From Fulvimarina pelagi HTCC2506 (GTDB taxonomy: Bacteria > Pseudomonadota > Alphaproteobacteria > Rhizobiales > Rhizobiaceae), in contig NZ_DS022272.1 in the NCBI RefSeq assembly GCF_000153705.1, positions 403,023-443,022 of the forward strand: 40,000 nt of DNA. The letters are read 5' to 3'. Below, piece after piece: positions 26,619 through 34,943 of this stretch. Numbering within the stretch: the first letter of the stretch is position 1; the number at the start of each line of letters is the position of its first letter. The translations under genes were made by a program, and so were the position numbers. The notes under the pieces are model-generated. The model saw only the letters and a program-made list of their open reading frames with translations. It was not told the DNA's origin and did no database searches.

Positions 26619-28559
26619 TCAGCGCGACGCGATCTGAGGGGCTTCGAAGCGTTCTTCAATGAGGGCGTCGATACGTTCGCGCTCCAGATTGAAGGTCGAA
26701 AGGTCGTCGCCTTTCAAAACGGTTTCTGACCCCACCTTGATGCGCATTGGATCGACCTTCTTGCCGTTGACCTCGATCTCGTAATGCAGGTGGTTGCCGG
26801 TCGAGAGCCCGGTGGAACCAACATAGCCGACGACCTCACCCTGGCTGACCCGAGAGCCGGCGCTGATGCCCTTCGCGAACCCTGACTGATGAGAATAGGA
26901 CGTAACGTAACCGTTAGCGTGCTTAATCTTAATATGCCGACCGTAGCCCGACTTCCAGCCGGCCTCGAGAACGGTGCCGCCCGCGGCCGCGAGGATGGGT
27001 GTCCCGCGAGGCGCAGCCCAGTCAACGCCCCAGTGTGGACGGACATAACCGAGGACGGGATGTTTGCGTCCGGTTGAGAAGGACGAGGTGAAGCGGCCAC
27101 GCGGTAGGGGTTTGCGGATGAGGAACTGGCGGGCGCTGCGGCCCTCGCTATCGAAATAGGCGGCATGCTCCGCGCCGTCCGGCTTGAAGCGGTAGAGCCG
27201 CTTTTCCATGTCGCCGAGTTTGATTTGCACGAAGAGGATGTCAGAGCGAGAAGCGCCCTGGCCTTCGCGCGCATCATCCATTGTGTAGAAGACGGAGAGC
27301 TGGTCCGTTGGGGCGAGGCGGGACTGGAGGTCGACATCGCTTGCGATCGTCCGAATCAGTTCCTGGCACATAATTGCGTCGAAACCGTAGGCAAGGCCGG
27401 CCTGGAAGATGCCGTCGTAGATCGTCGGCATGTCCGAGCGCATCGGAGCCTCGCTCTCGCGTTCGTCGAAGATCGCGGCGACCGAGTCCGCCATTTCCGG
27501 TGCGAGGCCCTCTTCGAAAATGTCGTCTTGGGTCTTTGCCGTCGTGCCGAGATGCTTCTTGCCGCGATAGGCGGAGAGGCGGATCACTTCTCGGGTCTCG
27601 CCTGAACTCTCGATGCCGAGCCGCAATGCGTCACCGGACTGGAGCTCGATTTCTTCGAGGAGCACGGCGAGCGCGGCTCCGGCCTCTTCGCTCTCGATGC
27701 CGCGTTCCTTCAGTCCGGCTAATGCATCTGAGATCGATTGAGCCTCCCGAAGAGGCAGTATCTCCTCGTAGAAGCGCGGCCGTTCGTTTGCCGTTTCAGA
27801 TGGTTCGAACGACACGTTCTCCTGGATCACCCGGAAGGCCGAACCCGGCTCGTACTCGTCGGCTTCGCTGCCGAAGCCGAAACGGAAGGGATCGACGCGG
27901 GAAAGCGAGGCGACCTGGACCGGCTCGTAGCTGAGACCAGGCATCGCCTGGCGAACCAGCTGTTCGGCGGTCTCGGAGGTGAGCGGCGGCGTGTTCTCAT
28001 AGCTCGCCTCGTCGAAGGGGAAGTCGGACACTTTCAGCATGATGTCCGTCTCGACGCGCTCGCCGTAGATCTGAGCTGAGGCGAGGGAGAGTCTGTCGGC
28101 GTCGTCCGTGCCAGAGTCCGGCTCGGTCTCGGACATGATCGCGAGCGGATTGAAGTCCGGATACTCCTGCGTTGTCGGATGACGGGCAGCGAGCAGCATG
28201 TTGACCAGCGCGAAGGGCTGTGTCGAGACAACCTCACGGTCGCCTTCGCGCACGATTGTGGACAGTTCAACGATCTGATGGGAACTCGCGAGCGGCAGAG
28301 CCGTCGCGATAACGCGCGCGCCCTTCTCTGCTACATCGGCTATTTCGGCCAACTGTGTCGCGAGCTGTGAAGGACGCGACACGCCTGCGCCACCTTCGAG
28401 CGCCGCGGACAGGGCGATACCCATAAGCGCGCTCGACGTCACGCCTGTCAGAAGCGTGCCGGTGAGCCAGCGTAGCGATACCTGTCTGCGGTCTGGCTTG
28501 CGACGACGGTCCACAATGAGAGGTGGATCATCGCCGAAAGCCGGCTTCGATTGGGCCAA
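26619..28559 (-). CDS. M23 family metallopeptidase (LytM-type peptidoglycan hydrolase or activator)
   Basis: A 646-residue envelope protein. Residues 29-54 form an N-terminal membrane anchor after a basic segment (DRRRKPDRRQ). The C-terminal LytM domain at about 505-600 keeps the zinc motifs HWGVD (His509, Asp513) and HLHYE (His590 and His592), so it is probably an active endopeptidase that cuts peptidoglycan cross-links. The middle 400 residues are acidic and contain an ISDALAGLKERGIE / LQSGDALRLG stretch that resembles the opening part of similar rhizobial M23 proteins. The start is TTG 28559; GGGGATGAGGGG precedes it. It is divergent from the App1-like gene, and acpXL follows 157 bases downstream on the same strand. 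Confidence 0.92.
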   Translation of the reverse strand: MAQSKPAFGDDPPLIVDRRRKPDRRQVSLRWLTGTLLTGVTSSALMGIALSAALEGGAGVSRPSQLATQLAEIADVAEKGARVIATALPLASSHQIVELSTIVREGDREVVSTQPFALVNMLLAARHPTTQEYPDFNPLAIMSETEPDSGTDDADRLSLASAQIYGERVETDIMLKVSDFPFDEASYENTPPLTSETAEQLVRQAMPGLSYEPVQVASLSRVDPFRFGFGSEADEYEPGSAFRVIQENVSFEPSETANERPRFYEEILPLREAQSISDALAGLKERGIESEEAGAALAVLLEEIELQSGDALRLGIESSGETREVIRLSAYRGKKHLGTTAKTQDDIFEEGLAPEMADSVAAIFDERESEAPMRSDMPTIYDGIFQAGLAYGFDAIMCQELIRTIASDVDLQSRLAPTDQLSVFYTMDDAREGQGASRSDILFVQIKLGDMEKRLYRFKPDGAEHAAYFDSEGRSARQFLIRKPLPRGRFTSSFSTGRKHPVLGYVRPHWGVDWAAPRGTPILAAAGGTVLEAGWKSGYGRHIKIKHANGYVTSYSHQSGFAKGISAGSRVSQGEVVGYVGSTGLSTGNHLHYEIEVNGKKVDPMRIKVGSETVLKGDDLSTFNLERERIDALIEERFEAPQIASR

Positions 28560-28793
28560 GACCCCTCATCCCCTCGAGCCAGTGTCGTTCGATGGCGTGT
28601 CGGGCAAAAAAAGGGCAAAAGCAAGAAGCCGAACCCGGCTGGCCAGCTTTCGCGCAAGGCGTTTCTCGCCACTGATGTCGCTTCCGGCATGCGAACCTTC
28701 ATCTCCCGCATGCCTTTCGCCACGCATGCTGAAACATCGAGAACGCATCGGAGCCGGGAGTGCGCCCGACTGTGTTTCGAACTGGGGCGGCCT
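28560..28793. promoter_or_regulatory. Divergent region M23 / App1-like gene with GCATGC repeats
   Basis: GGCATGCG at 28686-28693 and CGCATGCC at 28707-28714 form a perfect 8-base inverted repeat with a 13-base spacer, and a third CGCATGC lies at 28723-28729. All three contain the palindrome GCATGC. This spacing, about two helix turns between centres for the first pair, suits a DNA-binding dimer. No clear -10 or -35 boxes were recognised. Open frames running through from 28551 are considered non-coding before 28794. Confidence 0.4.
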
Positions 28794-29945
28794 ATGTCAC
28801 CGGCCATGGCAGCCCGAACGATAAGAAAAACCATCCATTGGGTCGAGAAGCGTTGGGACCGCGTGCGTTTCGAGACAAAGCGCCGGCTCGGGAAGCTCGG
28901 AACGCCGATACTCCTTCCGTTTGTCGGCATGGCGGGCTCTGAAGGGGTTTGGATGCGAGGGCGGGTGATCGAGGATAATGGCGCAATCAGCGCTCCGCCC
29001 ACCGAATCTCTTCTCGAAAACCTCAAACTTACCTTCAAGCGCTACGAGACCGACGAGATCTTCGACGCTCAGATCTTTTGGAGCATAGGTGATCGAAGCG
29101 GCGAGACGCGGACGGACGAGGAAGGCTATTTCGATATTACCGTGGATCCCGATCCGCTCCTGCTGAATGAGCCTTGGGACCACGTACGGATCGAGCTTGG
29201 CGAAGTGCGTGGCTACGAGGCCGCACGCAAAGACATCGGTGCCGAACTCCCCGTCCGCTCGGTATCGGACAAGGCCGAATACGGCGTGATCTCGGACATC
29301 GACGATACGATCGTGAAGACTGGCGCCTTCAACTTCGTGAAGCACTGGCGCACGGTGGTGGCCAATTCGGCAGAGACACGGACGGCGTTTCCCGGCGTGT
29401 CGCATTTCTACCGGGCGCTGGCGAAAGGCGAGGACGGGCCCGAGACGAATCCTGTTTTCTTCGTTTCGTCCAGTCCTTGGAATCTGTTCGATCTCTTCGA
29501 CCGGTTTCTCGTCATTCATGACATTCCACGCGGGCCGCTTTTCCTGAAGGACTTCGGCCTCGACGCGACGAAATGGCTGACCGGCGGCCACGATAACCAC
29601 AAGACGAAGATGATCGAGCGGATCTTCCGAGCCTATCCGCACCTTAACTTCCTGCTGATCGGGGATTCCGGCCAGGACGACGGGCGCATCTACGCCGATG
29701 TCGCGAGGGACAATCCAGGCCGCGTTGCGCAGGTGCATATCCGCGACGTGACCAAGGGAATTCTCCAAGACCACATCACCAATGGAATGGAAGAATTGAA
29801 GGCAATGGGAATTCCCGTCACCCTCGCGCCGACCCTCTACGAAGCCGCCAAAGTGGCGCAGGAGGGCGGGTATATCACCGAGGCTGATGTGCGCGACGTG
29901 CAGAACCGTATCTTCGAGCGCGAGCGAACCGAGACCGTCGACTAG
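28794..29945 (+). CDS. App1/DUF2183 phosphatase-domain protein
   Basis: A 383-residue protein of the DUF2183 (App1, LNS2-like) family. The C-terminal half is HAD-like: nucleophile loop VISDIDDTIVKTG (DxDxT at 168-172), the middle motif FFVSSSPWNL, the Lys region KTKMIERIF and the acidic loop LLIGDSGQDD. The N-terminal half is beta-rich (GEGVWMRGRVIED-type). In yeast App1 is a phosphatidate phosphatase, so a lipid phosphatase role at the membrane is plausible, but bacterial members are untested as far as I know. ATG 28794 or 28806 fits the family N-terminus (RTIRKTIHWVEKRWDRVRF); the frame open back to 28551 codes for basic unlike sequence. Confidence 0.87.
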   Translation: MSPAMAARTIRKTIHWVEKRWDRVRFETKRRLGKLGTPILLPFVGMAGSEGVWMRGRVIEDNGAISAPPTESLLENLKLTFKRYETDEIFDAQIFWSIGDRSGETRTDEEGYFDITVDPDPLLLNEPWDHVRIELGEVRGYEAARKDIGAELPVRSVSDKAEYGVISDIDDTIVKTGAFNFVKHWRTVVANSAETRTAFPGVSHFYRALAKGEDGPETNPVFFVSSSPWNLFDLFDRFLVIHDIPRGPLFLKDFGLDATKWLTGGHDNHKTKMIERIFRAYPHLNFLLIGDSGQDDGRIYADVARDNPGRVAQVHIRDVTKGILQDHITNGMEELKAMGIPVTLAPTLYEAAKVAQEGGYITEADVRDVQNRIFERERTETVD

Positions 29946-30261
29946 CGAACCAAAGCGCTCCTCGGCTCTTGGGTCTGCGATAGAACGGCACAGGTCAGGG
30001 GGAGTGCGCGCGGCCGGTCGTTTTCGTCGAAGAAGCCCGGAAACGTCGCAGAATCGAAGAGCGTCAAGCAGTGCCTGGCTTGGAGCGCTATGGCGGTCAT
30101 GCACCGGCCTTGCCGGCAATCGTCAGCCGGGAAAGCTTTGACTTCATTGCACTGTCGCTATCCGCGATTAGCTACCGTCGCACCGCAAGAGGTCCATCGG
30201 CATCGTGGCGTGCCCGATTGATGGACCGGGCCCATCGACACGCGAACGCGAGGAGGTCCCC
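29946..30261. other. Intergenic region before egtB
   Basis: These 316 bases hold no credible gene. CCGGC-CTT-GCCGG at 30104-30116 could form a short hairpin, and it overlaps the palindrome TTGCCGGCAA at 30110-30119; no T-run follows. TTGACT at about 30140 has no good -10 partner at 16-18 bases. A very strong Shine-Dalgarno, AGGAGGT at 30251-30257, ends the region. Confidence 0.35.
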
Positions 30262-31542
30262 ATGGCCGCTCTCACCGACAGTCTCGACCGCCAAGCAACT
30301 CCTGCCGAGCTGACCGAGCGCTACGAAAGTGTTCGACGGGCGAGCAACGGACTCGGCGCGAACCTTTCCGATGCCGATGCGACCGTTCAATCGATGCCGG
30401 ACGCGAGCCCGGCCAAATGGCATCTCGCGCACACGACCTGGTTCTTCGAGACGATGATCTTGAGGGAACGCGACCCGGGCTACAGGCCGTTCGACGATAC
30501 CTACAACTTTCTCTTTAATTCCTACTACGAAAGTGTCGGCGAGCGGCAGCCGCGGCCGAAGCGCGGCATGGTCACCCGGCCGGCCCTCGACGAGGTCATG
30601 GCCTATCGGGAATATGTGGATGAAGCGATGTCCCGGCTTCTGGAAGACGGGCCAAGTGAGGACGTCGTCGAACTGATCGAACTTGGTTGCCACCACGAGC
30701 AGCAGCATCAGGAACTGCTCCTCACGGATATTCTGCATCTCTTCGCTCAAAGCCCGCTGAAGCCAGCCTTCAAGGATCCGCAGCCGCTGGCGGTCGAAGT
30801 CCGGGATGCGGCGCCGGTCTCCTTCGAGACGTTCGACGGCGGTATCGTAGACATTGGCCATCAGGGTGAAGGTTTCGCCTTCGACTGCGAGGGGCCGCGC
30901 CATCGCGCGCTTCTCGAACCCTACAAGCTCGCCGATCGTCTCGTGACCAATGGCGAGTTCATCGAATTCATTGAGGAGGGGGGCTATCGCGATCCGCTTC
31001 TCTGGCTCTCTTCCGGTTGGGCCGACATTCTGGAGAACGGATGGGAGATGCCGTTCTATTGGGAGAAGCGCGATGGCGAGTACTGGTCGATGACCCTGCG
31101 CGGTTTTCAGCCGGTCGACCGCTCCGCGCCCGTCACACATCTGAGCTATTTCGAGGCCGATGCGTTCGCTGCCTGGGCTGGCAAGCGCTTGCCGAGCGAG
31201 GCCGAGTGGGAGAATGCCACGAAAGGCCTTTCGATGGACGGCAATTACGTCGACTCCGGCCGACTGCGCCCGAGGCCAGCTTCCGTTGAGGGTGACGGCC
31301 TCAGACAGATGTTCGGCGACTGCTGGGAATGGACCCGTAGCGCCTTCTCCGCCTATCCGGGCTTCAGGCCCGTCGAGGGGGCCGTCGGGGAATACAACGG
31401 CAAGTTCATGTGCGGCCAGTTCGTGCTGCGTGGCGGCTCCTGCGTGACGCCGCCCAACCACATCCGCCCGACTTATCGCAACTTCTTTCCGCCCAATGCC
31501 CGCTGGCAGTTCTCGGGCCTGCGCCTTGCGGAGGACAACTGA
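30262..31542 (+). CDS. egtB: Ergothioneine biosynthesis sulfoxide synthase EgtB
   Basis: EgtB joins trimethylhistidine (hercynine) to a thiol, gamma-glutamylcysteine or cysteine, with oxygen and a non-haem iron. The 426-residue protein has an N-terminal DinB-like domain with the iron ligands expected in HLAHTTWFFE (His57) and HHEQQHQE (His145, His149), and a C-terminal formylglycine-generating-enzyme-like domain (GEFIEFIEEGGY, RLPSEAEWE, GDCWEWTRSAF, LRGGSC, RPTYRNFFP). ATG 30262 has a perfect AGGAGGT 4 bases away; an in-frame start at 30205 is not supported. egtD follows 5 bases after the stop. Whether it uses gamma-glutamylcysteine or cysteine cannot be told by eye. Confidence 0.95.
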   Translation: MAALTDSLDRQATPAELTERYESVRRASNGLGANLSDADATVQSMPDASPAKWHLAHTTWFFETMILRERDPGYRPFDDTYNFLFNSYYESVGERQPRPKRGMVTRPALDEVMAYREYVDEAMSRLLEDGPSEDVVELIELGCHHEQQHQELLLTDILHLFAQSPLKPAFKDPQPLAVEVRDAAPVSFETFDGGIVDIGHQGEGFAFDCEGPRHRALLEPYKLADRLVTNGEFIEFIEEGGYRDPLLWLSSGWADILENGWEMPFYWEKRDGEYWSMTLRGFQPVDRSAPVTHLSYFEADAFAAWAGKRLPSEAEWENATKGLSMDGNYVDSGRLRPRPASVEGDGLRQMFGDCWEWTRSAFSAYPGFRPVEGAVGEYNGKFMCGQFVLRGGSCVTPPNHIRPTYRNFFPPNARWQFSGLRLAEDN

Positions 31543-31547
31543 TCGCC

Positions 31548-32513
31548 ATGGATATCGTCGATATCGATTTCGGGCAGCGGGAAGCCTTTCTGACCGACGT
31601 GCTCGAAGGCCTTTCCCGCAAACAGAAGACGCTGCCGAGCCGCTGGCTCTACGACGATGAGGGTTCGGAACTCTTCGAGGCGATAACGGGTGTCGATGAA
31701 TATTATCCGACGCGCACGGAAACACGCATTCTGAACGAGAACGCTGCCGAGATTGGCACAGCCTTCGGCAAGGATGTGGTGCTTATCGAATACGGCGCCG
31801 GGGCGGGCGTGAAGACGGAGATCGTACTCTCGGCGCTCGAAACGCCGGAATGCTATGTACCGGTCGATATTGCAGGCGATTTCCTCGAGACTTCGGCGGA
31901 ACGGCTTCGAGAGCGGTTTTCTGACCTCCGCATACGGCCGATAACCGCTGATTTCACGGCTGACTTCGACCTCCCGTCCGACCTTCCCGGCGACAATCGC
32001 GGTGCATTCTTCCCCGGCTCTACTCTTGGCAACCTCTGTCGCAAGGAAGCGCGGGCGCTGCTTAGCCGGGTTCGCGGCCATGTGGGGCCGGGCGGCCGCT
32101 TCGTGATCGGCATCGACCTGAAGAAGGATATCGAGACCCTTCTCGCGGCCTATGACGACAAGGCGGGCGTAACGGCCGCCTTCAACCTCAACATTTTGAC
32201 CCGTATCAATCGTGAACTTGGTGGCTCTTTCGATCTTCCGAGCTTTGCGCACGAAGCACGCTGGAATTCGGAGGCATCGGCAGTGGAGATGCATCTCGTC
32301 TGCGTGAAGTCGACGCGGGCGGCCGTGGGCCAACGTACCTTCACGTTCGAAGGCGGTGAGACGATCCATACGGAGAGTTCGCGAAAGTACGATCTCGACG
32401 ACTTCGCCACTCTCGTCAATTCGTCGGGTTGGGCAGTCGAAAAGTCCTGGACCGATCCGCGATCGCTCTTCGCGGTAGTGGCGTTGACTGCGAGATCCCA
32501 CCCGGGCGGATAA
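31548..32513 (+). CDS. egtD: L-histidine N-alpha-methyltransferase EgtD
   Basis: EgtD makes hercynine by adding three methyl groups from S-adenosylmethionine to histidine. The 321-residue length is normal. The methyltransferase motif I is VLIEYGAGAGVKT (78-90), followed by YVPVDIAGDFLETSAERL and the FFPGSTLGNL block and IGIDLKKDIETLLAAYDD, which are all typical of EgtD. ATG 31548 lies 5 bases after the egtB stop, with GGAGG about 13 bases before it. The pair egtB-egtD is the compact form found in many alphaproteobacteria. The remaining step, C-S lyase (EgtE or a substitute), and EgtA/EgtC are not encoded nearby. Confidence 0.95.
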   Translation: MDIVDIDFGQREAFLTDVLEGLSRKQKTLPSRWLYDDEGSELFEAITGVDEYYPTRTETRILNENAAEIGTAFGKDVVLIEYGAGAGVKTEIVLSALETPECYVPVDIAGDFLETSAERLRERFSDLRIRPITADFTADFDLPSDLPGDNRGAFFPGSTLGNLCRKEARALLSRVRGHVGPGGRFVIGIDLKKDIETLLAAYDDKAGVTAAFNLNILTRINRELGGSFDLPSFAHEARWNSEASAVEMHLVCVKSTRAAVGQRTFTFEGGETIHTESSRKYDLDDFATLVNSSGWAVEKSWTDPRSLFAVVALTARSHPGG

Positions 32514-32593
32514 GCCGCGCCGCGCCGCCCCTTCCGTTTTGCGGTGCACTCGTTATGTTGCGTCCGATACAAACAGGACCGGATTGAACAGAC

Positions 32594-33373
32594 ATGGTCG
32601 AACTCGCGCTTCCGAAAAACTCGACGATCAACGAGGGCAGGACATGGGATCGGCCCAAGGGCGCGAACAATATCCGCGAATTTCGGATTTACCGCTGGTC
32701 TCCTGACGACGATGAGAATCCTCGCCTCGACACATACTATGTGGATCTCGACGATTGCGGGCCGATGGTTCTCGACGCGCTTCTCTGGATCAAAAACAAT
32801 GTCGATTCGACGCTAACGTTGCGCCGCTCGTGCCGCGAGGGAATCTGCGGCTCGTGCGCTATGAACATCGACGGGTCCAACACGCTCGCCTGCACCAAAG
32901 GTATGGACGAGATAGATGGTTCGGTCGCGGTCTATCCGCTGCCTCACATGCCGGTGGTCAAGGATCTCGTGCCCGACCTGACGGTTCCTTATGCCCAGCT
33001 GCGTTCCATCGAGCCGTGGCTGAAGACTGAAACGCCGGAGCCGCAGAAAGAGTGGAAACAGAGCCACGAAGACCGCGAGAAGCTCGACGGTCTCTATGAA
33101 TGCATTCTTTGCTTCTGCTGTCAGACGTCCTGTCCGTCATATTGGTGGAACGGTGAACGTTACCTTGGCCCCGCCGTTCTGCTTCAGGCCTATCGCTGGC
33201 TGATCGACAGCCGCGATGAGGCAAAGGGCGAACGTCTCGACGCGCTCGAAGACCCGTTCAAGCTTTACCGTTGTCACACGATCATGAACTGCACACAGTC
33301 CTGCCCAAAAGGTCTGAACCCGGCGAAGGCTATCGCCGAAATCAAGAAGATGATGGTCGAACGGCGGGTCTAA
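32594..33373 (+). CDS. sdhB: Succinate dehydrogenase iron-sulfur subunit
   Basis: SdhB carries electrons from SdhA to quinone in complex II of the inner membrane. The 259-residue protein has all cluster ligands: [2Fe-2S] Cys80, Cys85, Cys88 and Cys100 ([13 protein letters not shown] ... LAC), and the two C-terminal clusters [12 protein letters not shown] (170-180) and [14 protein letters not shown] (227-240). ATG 32594 has AGGA about 18 bases upstream, which is weak. Unusually, it is not preceded by sdhA: egtD ends 80 bases upstream and an EAL gene follows on the other strand. In most Rhizobiales sdhCDAB is one operon. Confidence 0.96.
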   Translation: MVELALPKNSTINEGRTWDRPKGANNIREFRIYRWSPDDDENPRLDTYYVDLDDCGPMVLDALLWIKNNVDSTLTLRRSCREGICGSCAMNIDGSNTLACTKGMDEIDGSVAVYPLPHMPVVKDLVPDLTVPYAQLRSIEPWLKTETPEPQKEWKQSHEDREKLDGLYECILCFCCQTSCPSYWWNGERYLGPAVLLQAYRWLIDSRDEAKGERLDALEDPFKLYRCHTIMNCTQSCPKGLNPAKAIAEIKKMMVERRV

Positions 33374-33415
33374 GCTTCAAGCATCGGCTCGTTCAATAGA
33401 CGTCAGTTCGGCTTG

Positions 33416-33429
33416 GTGTCTGCGGACAC
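33416..33429. terminator. Weak hairpin between sdhB and the EAL gene
   Basis: GTGTC-TGCG-GACAC forms a 5-base stem between two convergent genes, about 43 bases after the sdhB stop and 17 bases after the end of the EAL gene. It could serve both as a weak bidirectional terminator. The T-rich tail is poor on both strands. Confidence 0.3.
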
Positions 33430-33445
33430 TTGAAAATCTGATGTG

Positions 33446-34675
33446 TCAGGCGATCCGGCGTATATGGTGCGGAAAGAGAGCGAGCGTCGATTCAAGAGCT
33501 TGTGGTCGTCCGAGTCGGTAGCCCTGTCCCTTGTCGATCCCAAGGGTGCGTAGGGTGGCCTCCTCAGCGGCCGTCTCGATTCCTTCAGCAACGACCATTA
33601 CGCCGATTTCTCGTGCAAAATGGGCGATCGCGGCTGCTAGAGACCGACGGCTTGTATCGGTGTCGATATCGCGAACGAGCTTCATGTCCAGTTTGATGAT
33701 GTCCGGCCTCAGCTGGAGAATATGGCTCAGGCTTGAATAGCCTGCTCCTGCGTCATCGACCGCAAGTCTGACGCCGCCGCTGCGGATTGGGTCGAGTGTC
33801 TCGTGCAGCAGATCGTAATCCGGGACCACGTGGTGCTCCGTCACCTCGAGCACGATTCGCTTCAGCTGGGCCGGTCCGCTTTTTAGCAGGACGGCCGCCA
33901 GATTCCCTCCGGTGATGATGTCTGGGGACGCGTTTATTGATAGGTACACGTCGTCCGGCATAGCCGGCAGTGCTTTCAGAGCCCGGCGGATTGCGGCGAG
34001 TTCCAAATCTTCGTTCATACCGACGAGGCGTGCTTCGTCGAACCAGATATTCGGTGGGCGATAAGGTTCGGCGCTGAAGCGAGAGAGACATTCGAACCCG
34101 GCGACCGCATTCTTCGCCAGATCGACGATAGGCTGATAGACCAGATCGAAACCACCGTCGTCGAGAGTTTTTGCGATGCGCTGACGTATAGCGCTCTGCT
34201 CGCGCTCGCGTTTGACGTGGTCGGCGACCCGTTCTGCAGCTAGGTCGGCGAACATCTGCATGAGTGTCAGATCGCGCTCGTTGAGCGAAGGATTGGGTTG
34301 GGCGCTGAGACAACAGAACATGCCGTAGAGTTCACCGTCAGGCAGTCGAACCGGGATGCTCATATGAGATCCGATCGGCACTGCGGTGGTGATCGGCATA
34401 CCTACGGCAATCGGCTCGTCGGCCGTGTTCGGCATGAGTTTTGGCAGACGGCCCTCTAGGATGTGGCGACAGTAGACCGCATCGAGGTCTTGGCTGTCGC
34501 CCGGCTTAATGAGGTTCTCCAGGCCCGGCGCATCAACGTTCCTAAAGACCGTCCTGTCGCCGATGAATTCGGACAGGTAAGCGACGTCCATGCCGAGATA
34601 GGTACGAACACTGCAGAGCGCTTTATCGATCGAAAGATCGCCAAGGCTTGTGGCGTCCGGCAACGAATTTGTCAT
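33446..34675 (-). CDS. GAF-EAL cyclic di-GMP phosphodiesterase
   Basis: A 409-residue cytosolic signalling protein. A GAF sensor domain covers about residues 15-155 (ALCSVRTYLGMDVAYLSEF ... AVYCRHILEGRLPKLMPNT ... YGMFCCLSAQPN). An EAL domain follows from about 165, with the expected catalytic residues: Glu in GFECLSRF, Asn in SINASPD, Glu in LEVTEH, the Asp pair in VDDAGAGYSSL, Lys in IKLDMKL, Glu in VAEGIET and GQGYRLGRP. It should therefore be active and hydrolyse c-di-GMP, in response to a ligand or redox signal at the GAF domain. ATG 34675 has a weak ribosome site. It is divergent from the SleB-like gene, across an AT-rich region. Confidence 0.93.
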   Translation of the reverse strand: MTNSLPDATSLGDLSIDKALCSVRTYLGMDVAYLSEFIGDRTVFRNVDAPGLENLIKPGDSQDLDAVYCRHILEGRLPKLMPNTADEPIAVGMPITTAVPIGSHMSIPVRLPDGELYGMFCCLSAQPNPSLNERDLTLMQMFADLAAERVADHVKREREQSAIRQRIAKTLDDGGFDLVYQPIVDLAKNAVAGFECLSRFSAEPYRPPNIWFDEARLVGMNEDLELAAIRRALKALPAMPDDVYLSINASPDIITGGNLAAVLLKSGPAQLKRIVLEVTEHHVVPDYDLLHETLDPIRSGGVRLAVDDAGAGYSSLSHILQLRPDIIKLDMKLVRDIDTDTSRRSLAAAIAHFAREIGVMVVAEGIETAAEEATLRTLGIDKGQGYRLGRPQALESTLALFPHHIRRIA

Positions 34676-34943
34676 GTCGTCTACTACTTGTGTTCTATGA
34701 CTTTTGTTAAAGCATACTCTGAGACTGTTTGCGTTTCCCTAATGTTGCCAAATTCAAAAGCGCTCAATACAGTAAGTCATAAATAATATCAGTCTATATT
34801 ACAAATAGAAAGCGTGGACTCGTGTGCTCAGGAAGAGGGCTAGGGTGTCACGCGACGCAAAAGCGCAACACAAACCGATCTGTTGATGCGTGCCTGTGCA
34901 GTTAGCCGCAAAGGTGCCCGATTCGGAACCGATCGGTTTCGCC
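34676..34943. promoter_or_regulatory. AT-rich divergent promoter region
   Basis: The 268 bases between the EAL gene and the SleB-like gene contain an AT-rich block; by hand count 34681-34800 has about one third G+C, against around 60 percent in the flanking genes. Boxes such as TATATT at 34794-34799 and TTAAAGCATAC near 34707 are present but not arranged as a clear promoter. Such regions often bind nucleoid or zinc-finger repressors in alphaproteobacteria. No gene is visible. Confidence 0.4.

Noticed and set aside
28797-30119. Open frame of 440 codons on the minus strand opposite the App1-like gene
   Set aside because: Antisense mirror of a gene with an intact DxDxT motif; residues are low in information and Arg/His-rich.
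30172-31725. Long open frame of 517 codons on the minus strand opposite egtB
   Set aside because: Shadow of egtB and the egtD start; no domain, signal or ribosome site, and egtB is certain.
33446-34675. Degenerate, non-catalytic EAL domain
   Set aside because: DDAGAGYSSL differs from the usual DDFGTGYSSL, but the metal-binding Glu, Asn and Asp residues and the Lys and last Glu are all present.
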